Source: Tetranychus cinnabarinus (Eukaryota > Arthropoda > Arachnida > Trombidiformes > Tetranychidae). Taken from it: a DNA stretch of 64,000 nt. A program made the position numbers and the translations under genes. The notes under the pieces were generated by a model. The model was not told the DNA's origin and made no database searches. It was given only the letters and a program-made list of their open reading frames with translations. Positions 46,769 to 57,469 of this stretch are shown piece by piece. The DNA lies in NCBI GenBank assembly GCA_022266195.1, contig WHVY01000002.1, forward strand, positions 14,833,001 through 14,897,000, read 5' to 3'. How positions within the stretch are numbered: position 1 is the stretch's first letter; each line of letters opens with the position of its first letter.

Positions 46769-47658
46769 AATTCAATTGATTATCCCATCGTATTAATAGA
46801 AATAATTTCGAGTTCATTCAATATGTATCATGAATAAATTTTGCAATTTTGATGATAAAATCAGAGTATAAAGCTAATATGATTCAAAATAATGATGAGA
46901 ATTCAATGCCTTAATGATATCGTATCTCGCCATACCTCGTAGTTAGTGTTTTTAAAACTTATAGTAAATAGTCATCAAGGGTCAAAATCCCACAGTAACA
47001 CGGATTTTTTCATATAATATTGAAGTAAAGATCATGTAAATGACTTTGCATTGCTCTGCATAGAGCTTGAATGTTCAAAAATCATACCGATGAAAAAAAT
47101 CAAATATTACACAGAAAATAAATTTGTAAAAGTACAATACATGATGACATTTCAAAACCAGCAGATTCATGGCAAAATCTTGTTCTCTTTTATGCAATCA
47201 GATGGCATGAGAGTGCGTTAGCAGAATTATTTAATGAACATTTTGAATGCGCATTCCCTCAAGCATTCAGTGTTGAACGAGAAATGTTTAATATTTCAAT
47301 AGTTAACCAGCATAGCTTAGAGTCTACCCAAGAACTGAAAACTTGTATGATAACCTTAATCAGTTGAAATGGCTAAGAATGGACATGTTGAAAACAGTTT
47401 AATAATGAATAACCGATAAACATTTTTCATTCCAATCGCAAATATTGTTGAAAAACAAAACATGGATGAACCAAGTCAACATCAACAAGTAACATTTATT
47501 GAAAGTTGTTTAACCATCCAACTGGGAGTGAATTTATTTTTCATATGATAACAGTAAATCACAAAGGAACAAAATGTTGATTCACTTTTCATTTCATGAT
47601 GAATGTTCATAAATGTTGGATTACCGATTAAAAGTAAAATTGATATCGACAGTTTAAA

Positions 47659-47875
47659 ATGCCATTAAATGGCTCATCCTCATATTCATTTTCATCATCA
47701 CATTCATCAATCTTTCCATCAAAAGTGTTGCCCTTGCATCAAATTAAACCTGGATTATTGTTTTCCAACCAACTATGGGTACCAATTGCACCTTTATTGA
47801 CTATAATATTTATATTTTATTCATCAATTGACCAAGTCTCATGTCGAGGAGGAGCAATCACCAGAGGCTCAGGCG
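47659..47875 (+). CDS. Single-pass membrane protein, exon 1
   Basis: ATG at 47659 opens a 72-codon exon ending in phase 1 (GGC-G) at a strong donor, G|GTAAGT at 47876. The N-terminus is serine-rich (residues 5-17) and hydrophilic. A hydrophobic helix at about 40-57 (LWVPIAPLLTIIFIFYSSI) followed by DQVSCRGG reads as a signal peptide with a long n-region or a first membrane anchor. The exon joins exactly in frame to 51344-51594, creating a Gly codon at the junction. The intron of 3468 bases may hide further exons. I do not recognise the protein. An ACTGGGAGT motif lies 138 bases upstream of the ATG. Confidence 0.7.
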
Positions 47876-49516
47876 GTAAGTTTCCATGAATTGTGAAATA
47901 CTCAGATTGATAATGATTAATTTGGCAGGTGGAAAGGTTGGGAATGTACGACAAACCAGAAAACAAGAAGCAAGTCAACTATCAAATTTCATGAAAACTT
48001 GATGAGAGCAATAGGAATGAAAATAGTATTCAAATATCAATGATTCAAAGCTCAACATGAACATAAAGACAAACGAAAACACTTTTAAAAGAAACAAAAT
48101 CTTTCACTTTATTCAATCTCAAGTTTCATGATAAACTGCATTTTGTGACGAGAAAAAAGTAGCAAAATATATAAAAGGTTTTAACTTTAACTTTAGACTG
48201 ATTTGACTCAACTTTCAACACTTAAGTTTCAAAAGCCAACACAAAGAAGCTTAGCAATGATACTTTTCACTTGCATTTCTTGAACTTGAAAGTCAAACCT
48301 TAAATATTCACATTTATCCCCATCAAAGGATATTAACGGTATATATCAAAGGTTATTCATGATGGTTTAAATATTCATAGAAATGAACATCAAAGTTTTT
48401 CATCAGAAAATGTTTGACGTTTGATAAAATTGCAAGCGATGTGAATGAATGATGAATGCTAATTTTGAACATGAAAAAGTAAAGATTGTCTCAAAGCTGA
48501 AGAAAATGCTTCAACTTTTTTTCAAACGAACAGAAAAATTGCAAAGTTTCGATTCTAAATAACTGAATACTTTCTGGTGAAGAATGGAAAAGAACATGAA
48601 AGAACAGTCCCAGATTCAGTTAGTTTCAAATCAAATAAAATTCACTGTCAGTCGATAGAACACATTCAATTAGAAAGATTCAAAATCTTGACGTTTAAAG
48701 GATGCTAACGACCAAAGGTTCAACGAATCGGAAAAGTTGTGATTTTCAAAAGATTGCGTTTTCTCTATGTAAAGACGAAAACACTTTCTCAAGACTCGAA
48801 CCATTCGGAATTGTATTCATCCATTGTGACTTCCGACTTCGAAGCATATTTTCTGAGCTTGAGTTAACCCTGAAAAAGCATTTTGTTTCGGTTATCTTTT
48901 ATCGAATGACATTGAAACATTTAGATAATCTTGTTTTGATACATTTTGTTCAGCAAAATTGAACATTTAGAAGTTATTAAAAGATTGAACTAGAAAAGCC
49001 AGGAGTAATCAAAGTATCAAATGAAAAGCAATTTGAGTTTCACGTTCATGATTGCATCCAAGTAACATTATTTGAAACAATTGGCAATATAAGTCAAGAT
49101 CAGGTTTACTAGATTAGAATCTTCCATTCATCTTGATAGATTAATCATGAAATTTCCCATCAAATACAATTTCTTCATGGTGAAATTTGAGTAAAAAAGA
49201 GGATAAAAATCGTTGAACGAAAAGATTTGCAACTTTCAGGTTCAATTTCTTGCTTTTTTACAAACAACAAGAAAGTATTACATTTGAAAGTAAATTATGT
49301 CCTTAACCATAATCTGTTCTTTCATAGGCTCATGATCATCATGTTGCTCTGTTTCTTGCAGGTTTACATTAGATATTTGCCTGATATACATTTGACTGAA
49401 TCAACATTCACAGGAAATAAGGTCAACAATAATAAACTGAATCAATTGTAATGATATTATCAATACCTTTAAGCAAAGACAAGATGATTGCTTGTGTGAT
49501 AAATGCAATACAGGGA

Positions 49517-49663
49517 ATGAAATCAGTTTATCTGTTTCTTCTTATTTTCAGTCAAATGCTTTCCATTCTCCATGTTATCCATGAGTCTAATCCCATGATG
49601 ATGAAAATAAATTACAATAGAAATTTTCCCCCAAAAAGCAAATATTCTTTTGATAATAATTGA
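49517..49663 (+). CDS. Possible small secreted peptide inside the membrane-protein intron
   Basis: A 48-codon frame reads MKSVYLFLLIFSQMLSILHV, IHESNPMMMKINYNRNFPPK and SKYSFDNN before a TGA stop. The first 20 residues look like a signal peptide and the rest is polar, with a lysine-rich end. It lies on the same strand within the intron of the 47.7-51.6 kb gene. No dibasic amidation site, cysteine or homologue is apparent, and short AT-rich frames with a hydrophobic start arise by chance, so this is only a candidate. Confidence 0.2.
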   Translation: MKSVYLFLLIFSQMLSILHVIHESNPMMMKINYNRNFPPKSKYSFDNN

Positions 49664-51343
49664 GCAAAATCTGAAATTAATTGAGTGATATCAACAGTTT
49701 TCCTTCCAATTTTTTTCTAATTCAAGGATAAAACTGAATTTCAAGCTAAACAAGAATATTAAAAGATGAAAATGCTATTAATATATTGTAATCAGTTTCA
49801 CTATTGAACATGATCATGAATGATAATATGAAAAAAAGGTGAGATTCTATTGATTTATGAATATTGCATTTTGCTTCTGATGCTCTTATAAAACCAGTAT
49901 AATCAACTCTCTGTGAAAAAGGTTGCTTAAGCTCTTTGAATCTCACTTGACGTTAATAATATGCTTTTGTCAACATTTCATGACAAAATAAGTGACACTC
50001 TGAAAGATCAGTTCATTTCGACAAAATTTTCCTTTTTTTTCTTCTCCTTTTTGTTCTTTCATCTTTAGCTTGAGTTATCCTTTGGAAGCTATGATTTTAA
50101 GGTTTACCTTTTTTGTTCATCATCTTTGAAGTATTGAAGGCTCAATAAACGATGGTTAATTGGTTATCTTGAAGAGGAAAAATCTGTTTGTTCATGTCAG
50201 TTTTTTTACCATTTCATTGTTGATTTCAGATAATATAATTAGACAAAGTCAAGTTTATGGTGACATGAATATCCATTTAATAATTTGAGCATCAATTTAT
50301 CATTAAACATTGTCTAGGGATTGGAGTGAAGTCAGTAAAGTTGACGTTGATAAGTTGATTACTGTTATTTGATTAGTGTTGGTTCAGCAAAAATGTGAAA
50401 TCAATATGCAATTTATTATCCAAATAACTGTAAATCATGCAAGTCAATTACTCGATTGAAAAGCTTGCAAACTGTTTGACCATTAAGATCATTTGAAAGT
50501 GCAAAAAGGCAACATTTCATTCCCAATCTGGAAATTGAAAGAAACTTTATTGCGTAGTAAAACCAGGTTCAATCGGAAAGATGATTAGAATATAAATATC
50601 GGCCAGAAATCAATATTTTTTTCATTTAATATCAGAATTAATAGAGACTTCCAAAACAAACTGGCGAACTGAATCCAAAATTTACTTGATCATTACATCA
50701 AACTTGCTCATATAATTTAAGTTTGTTTTACAATATTGTATGATATTTCCTTATGCATTCAGATATCATTAAGTGAAAACCATTTAGTTCAAACAAATCC
50801 ATGCAAGAAATGCCCTTCCATTTTAGTCAATCTTCAAATCTTGAATTTCAAAACTTAAAACAAGGATCATTTTTAGAGAACTGCAAAAATTTCGGCTGCA
50901 AAATGTTTTGCAAGTCAAGTTTTTGCCTGAAATTGCTTCAGAATGAACTAAGAAATGAGTTGAATGGGAAATGCTGAACATCTGTTATATGACCGCCAAC
51001 AGACACTTAATTACTTCACTTCTGCCAACAAAATTAAAATTTTGTCACAAGAAGTGAGATCTTAATGAAAGTAACAAATCAAAAGACTAATAAACAGCAT
51101 CATATAATGAATTGCAAAAGTTTGATATACTTAAACCTGGGCTTAACCATTCAAAAAGTAAATGATTTTGGCTATGCAGCATTTGCTTTGGACGACATTA
51201 AATTCATTGATATTCAACTGGAAAGCTTGCTGACCTTTTTACTTCTCTTGTCTGGTTTGTCAAACTGTGTAGGAATGGAAGTTTGAAACTTGCAACACTG
51301 ACATCACATGAAATGATAATGCTTTTGTTCATTTGCTCAACAG

Positions 51344-51594
51344 GAGCCAAAGGACCTCATCGTCGTTACAATGAAAATGAAGAAACAGATACACTTGGAG
51401 TAATTCTGGTTGTTATACTTCCTGTTGCTCAGATGATTGCTGTTCTCACGATCATTGTTTTACTACGTATTTGCTATCGACGTTACTGTTCACCAGCTCG
51501 ATCTATACTCCTTGGACCAACAAATGCCACGGAAACACCACAAGTAACCACAATCAATCACATTTCAACGAAGCTGATACCGTCCCAGTGTTGA
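51344..51594 (+). CDS. Single-pass membrane protein, exon 2 (terminal)
   Basis: After the acceptor TTTGCTCAACAG (AG at 51342-51343) the exon continues AKGPHRRYNENEETDTLG, a transmembrane helix at protein residues 91-113 (VILVVILPVAQMIAVLTIIV), a basic stop-transfer RICYRRYC, and a 34-residue Ser/Thr-rich tail ending in cysteine. Together with exon 1 it gives 155 residues, and the summed length (468 bases with stop) is divisible by three. If the first hydrophobic helix is cleaved, this is a small type I protein with a roughly 30-residue ectodomain. It shows no match I know. The phase fit and strong sites make the model good even if intermediate exons exist. Confidence 0.75.
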
Positions 51595-51849
51595 TATTGA
51601 ACCAGTAACTGTTCAAACAAACCCAAACTAAATCCATGTAAAGTGCATAAGCATCAATGTTAGAGCAAAGACGAAATGTTTTATTAGGAAAAAAAGAGTA
51701 ATTAAATTGTCCTAAATGATCAATTAATTTCTTGAACAAACAAAATAGATTGTTATTGATCAATATTTGCAAAATAATAGCTAAAAAAGATGTATCTAAA
51801 TGTGTCTTCCACCTGTTTACATGTAAATATCAACATTATTACGTTCAAA

Positions 51850-51855
51850 AATAAA
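51850..51855 (+). terminator. Poly(A) signal of the membrane-protein gene
   Basis: AATAAA about 255 bases beyond the stop at 51594, in TTCAAAAATAAACATTTT. It is the first such hexamer I see after the gene. Confidence 0.5.
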
Positions 51856-53014
51856 CATTTTAAGCAAAAGCATATTCTTTTCGTTTTTCAATTTCTTTTA
51901 AAAATGCAAATCTAGTTACCAAAACAATATTCAAATTACTTACCGCTTAAAAGGTTGTTCAATTTACCCATCAGAATCAGTGATTTAAACTCGAGAACTG
52001 AGAGACCTTTAAGTTCATTTTCCAATTCAAGTCAGGTTTTCGTGATTCAATTTTTGCTTTTAGTCAATTGAACAGTTATTTAATGTCATTAAAGCCAACA
52101 ATTGAACAAAGATCTTTAATGGACACAATAAATTTCATTGACCATTGCTTTGATTTTTGCTGGTAATTTAATTTTAGACAAAATCTCAACAATTTACACA
52201 ATTGAACATTTTTCGGCACAAAATTCATTTCATTTTGTAATGTTGTTGAAGTCAGTTCGCAAAGGTAAACATTGAAATGTTAATTTCGATTGCAATATTA
52301 ATGTGTCCAATTACCAGAGTAAATATTGAATTTTTTCGGGGTTTAATTATTTTTGCTGGTTTCTATTTTTTCAGTGTTTACCTGAAAATGCAATTGGAAA
52401 TTGTATTTTTGTATTTATCCGAAAAGACTAACCATTCTCATTTAGACCTTGTTTGTTCTGATTTTTTGGTTGCAGGTAAAGGCTAAAAGTTCATTTATAA
52501 TCAAGAGATGACACAAGAACTAATATTAAATAAAAAGGCAATCCAAGAAATGATTAAGTTTACTTTTGAGTGAAACAAAGAAAATATTTTTGGACCTTTT
52601 CTTGTTCCTTTTGTTGCTCAAAGTTTTAGTTTTGATGAAAAAAATATTGAACATCTAAACGCAATTACACTGACCGTTTGGGTTAAAGGTGCAAACCCAT
52701 GCGCTGATATCAAAATGATAAAGGCCAATAAGAAATATTAATAAAGTTTCGTTCGATGCTTTTTGTCTCATTTTTTGGACAAATAATGTATAACAAAGAT
52801 ATTCTGGAAACTCGAAGATTGCGAACAAATTTGGTGAGCAATTTTTTCCTTCAACCATTTTCAAGTTGCTTTTTAATCTGGTTTTAAATTCAGTTTTTCA
52901 TTCAAATTGGTTAAAAGGTTCATTTGGTGAATAAAAGCTGCTTTCCATTGTTTTTAAGTGCAACTTTCAACAGTAAACAAATTGTATTTCAAGTTGTAAA
53001 TTGAATTTTGTTGA

Positions 53015-53117
53015 ATGGCTCTGCACTTTTTAAGCTCGTTTGTAATATTTCAATTTGCTCTTGTTTTCTATCAAATTCTTGAATGCACTCACACCATTGC
53101 TGAGACTGTTGATCTGG
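53015..53117 (+). CDS. Neuropeptide-like precursor, exon 1 (signal peptide)
   Basis: ATG at 53015 begins MALHFLSSFVIFQFALVFYQ, ILECTHTIAETVDL, a textbook signal peptide with likely cleavage after C24 or nearby. The exon ends in phase 1 at G|GTAAGT (donor GT at 53118-53119). The 782-base intron ends TTGTACTTTTAG at 53899, and the first base of exon 2 joins to make an Asp codon. The exon is too short to stand out on its own and overlaps longer chance frames. Its phase match with 53900-54216 is the main evidence for it. Confidence 0.8.
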
Positions 53118-53899
53118 GTAAGTGAATGCTTTTTCCTTAATTTTGGGTTACAAAATGGTTCGTCTACAGTTATGCTTGTTTCAAGTTTGCATCCAAGTTT
53201 ATTGGAAACAATATTGAACTGGATTGAGTCTAATATATAGTTTTGATCCAAGAATATACAGTTTTGAAAGCTTCAACTACCAATTTCGTATGTAATCTTG
53301 GACTTGAATTTGTTCACTTTGAGTCTATTGTTATTGTCTATTGTTTCAATCTTTAATTAGTCGAGTCTTTGAGTTGAAAATTTATGTGAGTGTCATCAAT
53401 GTTAGAAGAGTTTTATAAATGCTTTTAGTGCTTTTGTACTTTAGAGTTACAGCATTTCTCGATCGATCACTTTTCAACAAAGAATGTCCGCATTTAAGTT
53501 TGCAGCGTTTTAAACGTTTCCATGTTTACTTGACAAGGTCTCGAATAATATACAACGAAATTTAAGGTAAAAGTTGAACGAGAAAACAAATTGTACCAAG
53601 AAAAGATATTAAAGCATTTGTCGATGACTTTAAAGTCAGCTTCTCGACATGTTTAGACAAAATCTTATAGCAACTAAAACTAACCAAACCAAAACTAATA
53701 AAGTAGTAACTTAGTAACTCTTCTCGTTTTCGAACTCAATCAATTTTAGTTCAATTAGTTAGAACTGAGAAGAATCTTCATTTTTAACTTTATTTGCATT
53801 AAAAAAAACAAGAAGTTGAACAAATAATTTTATTTGAACATGAATTTGCTTTACTTAAACTTTTGCGGTTCGAAATTTCATTTCTTGTTGTACTTTTAG

Positions 53900-54216
53900 A
53901 TGACAAACTTGGTCTTGAACAACAGTACATATTCAACAATGGCTTCTCATTGGATCAAAGTGACCCGGATGAGATTCATTTCCATGAATCCCTGGCACTG
54001 TTACCTGATCTGGTTAATGTTGGTAAAAGAGCAAAGTCGAGTAAACCTCGAAGATTGAGGAGTGGATCAATGGATAGATCAAGATACAGAGGAACCAAAT
54101 TGAAAAAGTTTCCCGAATCCATGAAGGCTGGTGACATTGCTCGACTTCTGATGGAACTGGCTGAGAGACGAGGAATCTCGTATAATAACAAAGCCATTCG
54201 TTATGGACTAAGCTAA
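53900..54216 (+). CDS. Neuropeptide-like precursor, exon 2 (propeptide and peptides)
   Basis: Completes a 139-residue secreted protein without further hydrophobic segments and with no cysteine after residue 24. Prohormone-convertase-type sites are present: G76-K77-R78 (amidation plus cleavage, after LLPDLVNV), R85-R86, K103-K104 and R124-R125. They would release an acidic N-terminal peptide with an amidated Val, a basic spacer (79-104), a helical peptide FPESMKAGDIARLLMELAE (105-123) and GISYNNKAIRYGLS (126-139). The DIARLLMEL...IRYG pattern faintly recalls NPY/NPF peptides (D-L-A-R-Y-Y..L...R-x-R-F/Y-G), but the spacing is longer and no basic site follows the Gly. It fits no neuropeptide family I know. 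A poly(A) signal follows 37 bases after the stop. Confidence 0.82.
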
Positions 54217-54252
54217 GATGATTAGAGAACAGTTTTCAAGAGCTTAATTTAA

Positions 54253-54258
54253 AATAAA
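54253..54258 (+). terminator. Poly(A) signal of the neuropeptide-like gene
   Basis: AATAAA in TTTAAAATAAAATTCTG, 37 bases after the TAA stop at 54214-54216, a normal distance for a compact secreted-peptide gene. Confidence 0.6.
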
Positions 54259-54259
54259 A

Positions 54260-57200
54260 TTCTGTCTAAAATTAACTTTAATGAACAAATGAATTATTAA
54301 CAAAAAGAATCCAAACTTATCTTAATAAATATCTCATTAATTCAACTTGAACTTTCATTTCATTCATCATTTGAATCTTTAATTACAATTAGATTTGTGA
54401 ACATTTTTCATCTTAAATTCATTATTCAATGAAAGGTTTTACTTTTAGAGCTTTTAAGAACTTTTAAAATGACAACTTTTCATAAATTCAATTCGCTTTT
54501 ACTGAAATTTCATTTATGATGGAACAACTTTGATTCGAGTTTTGATTCGAAATGAAATTATTTCTAGAAATTCAATCATTTAGCTTCTCTTAAGGCTTCA
54601 GAATTCAATTGAAGAAGAATTCTGCTAAGTGAAGTTTTCACCAAATCTTGACCTTGCTTGACTCAAACTCTGATTCAACCTTTACTTTCGATTCTTGACT
54701 TTACACAAAATCTCTCATTAACTTGATAACTTCATTCAACTCCAAGTTTGTTTTGTTTTTACCTTTCAACTTAATCTGAATCCTTTGAATAAACAATTCT
54801 GATTCTCATGCAAAGTCTTTTACCTTTTACTCCAGAATAAACACAGATTTTTCATTAGCCTGAACTCGTTCAAACTCAAGATCAGTGGTTAAATAAAATA
54901 GCCACTCAACTTGTCTATGTTTACCTACCTTTTCAACTTTGCAAGATCACTTTATGCTCTTTAAATGCAACAAAATCTGGATGAAAAAAGAGACCAGAAT
55001 TTCATGGAAAAAAGAAGAAAAAGTTTCCATTGCATCAGATTTTCTTTAGCTCTCAAGTTCAAACCTTTTGCAACTTGAATCAGATTATCAAATGTTTCTA
55101 ATAATAAACTCGATTGCCAGTTATTTACTCGGATTCAGTTCTTGATTCGATCCTCTGATACAATGAGCAAATAAGCTTGAGAAACATTTCATTAAATCTC
55201 TGATAAATCCATGAATATCGTAAATCGTGCAATTCCATGCGACTAATTTTGCTGATATTTTATTGAATTTTTTTATTCTCTTCATTTCTAATCAAATAAT
55301 TATGATTTTAGTTCTTGGGAAGTATTCAGAATTCAATACGAGATTCTTTATTCTTTGCTTTTTCTTGTTCTTTTCTTCTTTTCTCAATAAACTCTTGAAC
55401 TTGCTCAGATTAAGGAATGAACTTATGGTATGAATAAAGTCGGATTTCATGTTGTTATGACAAACGATTCGAGAAATGTCAGACGAAAGGCAAAACAAGG
55501 GACGAAATAAAGAATGAAGTTGCGGATAAAAGATGAACTGCAACTTATTTGAATTCATAGGGAATCAGATGAATTGATGAAATTGGATAAAGACATGAGT
55601 AAAGTCGAATAAAAGAGGAAAGAAAAACGTTGAAATGATTAATGACCATTGGGAACCAAAAGAAATGTTATCATAACAGAATATCAGTGAATCATTGAAT
55701 AGCGAGAGAGAAAAGTTGCTTTTCTTTTCAGGTTCACCCAAAAGCTAATGATAACCTGAAAATTAATAATCAATTTGTTTCAACTTCGAATCAAACTCTT
55801 TCCTTTTTTCATTACCTTTCATTCAAAGTAAAATGAAAATAAGAAACAAACAAATATCAATTTAATCAGTTTATTTGTTCACAAAAGATTCATCTGCAAC
55901 TTTAACTTTCATGAATGTAATTTTCGAACTTTTTTTCGAAAATAAAAATTTTACAAAATGTTCACATTACAATAGTTTTTTATTGGTTCGTTGTACAACA
56001 AGAAATTTCGATACAAAAAACAAAAAATCTTTCTTTCGTTCGTAGTCTTCACTTTCGGTTTCAGGTTTGCCATCAGTCACTCGAATCTGAATCAATTTTT
56101 TGATGGATTTTTGTTCACTTCGAAGAGCTTCTATGAGATAAACTCCGAATAAACTTAAGAACTCAAATGATTCCAGAAAATTCAGTCTTTACTGTTGTCT
56201 AGATGATTCAAGAATGACTTGGAATGTTGAGTTATTTTAATTTCTCGGAGTTACATCAGTTTACGAGTTTTCCAGTTAACAAAAGGAAGTAGTTAGTAAG
56301 TTAGATTTAGATTTTACAACAAAAATTAGATTTAATCTAAACTCAGAAGATTCAATAACAGAATTTCTGGAAATTCAGTTTCAATTAAGCATTTGGAATG
56401 TTTTTTACAAAAATTATTACAATCATTTCCTTTTATGCAAATGTACAACTTTTATGTAAACGGCTTTTGTTGTTGCTTAATTACAATCAGTAAATTGTAT
56501 AAAATAATATTCAAAATGATTGGCATCCGTTGTAAACATGATGAGAGCAATAAAAGAGTAAAAATTTTTCTTCTTTTCTCAGTTTTTGATATGATTTGAT
56601 TTATTAATAACAATAGTTTGGTGTGACCGACTGATTGGGTTGTCAATGAATTTTACCTTCAATGAACCTGTCAAGGAACAGAGGTAAACATTGTTGGTGT
56701 TGATGGTGATGATGATGTGAAACGAGATGACGGGCTACAAGGTAAAGGGGAGGATTGAGAGGCGGGCAAAGAGAGGTGAGAGAGGGAACCGAGTGAGACG
56801 AGATAAAGGGAATCATGATGATGGGATGATGAAGCGTTCAGCGGTGAAGTTGAGCACAATTTTGAGCCTTCATTTTCAAACTCTTTTTTGCTTACTGTTC
56901 AAACCTGTTGACGAGATAAAATTAGTTTTCAAATTGACAGATCACTACAATTGTACAGTTGATTGCTTAACTCGATCCGTTATTTGATCGCACAACAAAC
57001 ACACGAAAATATACAAACATTTAAACAATCATCAGTTTCAGCAAATCATTCAACATTATTGAATTGTGTATCAATTTCAAGATGATATTTGGATAACTAT
57101 TCAACTGTTCAAAGTGTAAAGTAAAAGTCAAGGAAACAAAATTAACAATCATAATTAATTGTTAATCAGTAAAATAGTTTCCTCTAATACAAGCCTTTCA

Positions 57201-57360
57201 ATATTTACATTGTGTCTGCTTTATCCATTTACATTTCAACTCTTGATTGCTGGTAAATGCCTGGATTACATTCAAAACCTTTAACCATGATTCTGGTTTA
57301 ATTTGGTTTCATTGTTACACATTCACCAATTACAAGTTTAACCAGATTTCACCTCATATT
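54260..57360. other. Intergenic AT-rich DNA, no gene recognised
   Basis: No supported coding sequence. A GC-richer patch with GATGGTGATGATGATGTG and GGGGAGGATTGAGAGG around 56700-56790 stands out locally, but its frames are arginine/serine-rich simple sequence on both strands. Confidence 0.45.
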
Positions 57361-57364
57361 TATC

Positions 57365-57466
57365 ATGAAATACCCTCTCTTCTGGAGACTTTACCTGTTA
57401 ATCTTAAGTGCCATTTCATATACACAAGGACATGTAACATACATTGAACCTCGATACCCATTAAAG
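57365..57466 (+). CDS. Signal-peptide exon of an unidentified secreted protein
   Basis: ATG at 57365 gives 34 codons: MKYPLFWRLYLLILSAISYT, QGHVTYIEPRYPLK, then the donor AAAG|GTAAGC at 57467. It has a basic n-region, a hydrophobic core LYLLILSAIS and a likely cleavage after YTQG, then the start of a mature chain. It ends in phase 0. I searched downstream for a phase-0 acceptor with a convincing frame. The acceptor at about 59917 leads to a 50-codon frame (FHLFQSSLSSIFYMVPPKVQ...), but that is unconvincing; the true exon may lie beyond the window. A longer frame overlaps it in another phase but lacks coding character. Confidence 0.5.
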
Positions 57467-57469
57467 GTA

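Noticed and set aside
49227..49451. Frame with a hydrophobic stretch followed by RYLPD, resembling proctolin (RYLPT)
   Set aside because: The residue after RYLP is Asp not Thr, no processing site follows, and a splice-acceptor-like site lies within the hydrophobic part.
53055..53240. 61-codon plus frame over the neuropeptide exon 1
   Set aside because: It is out of phase with the signal-peptide frame and runs through the splice donor; it is a shadow.
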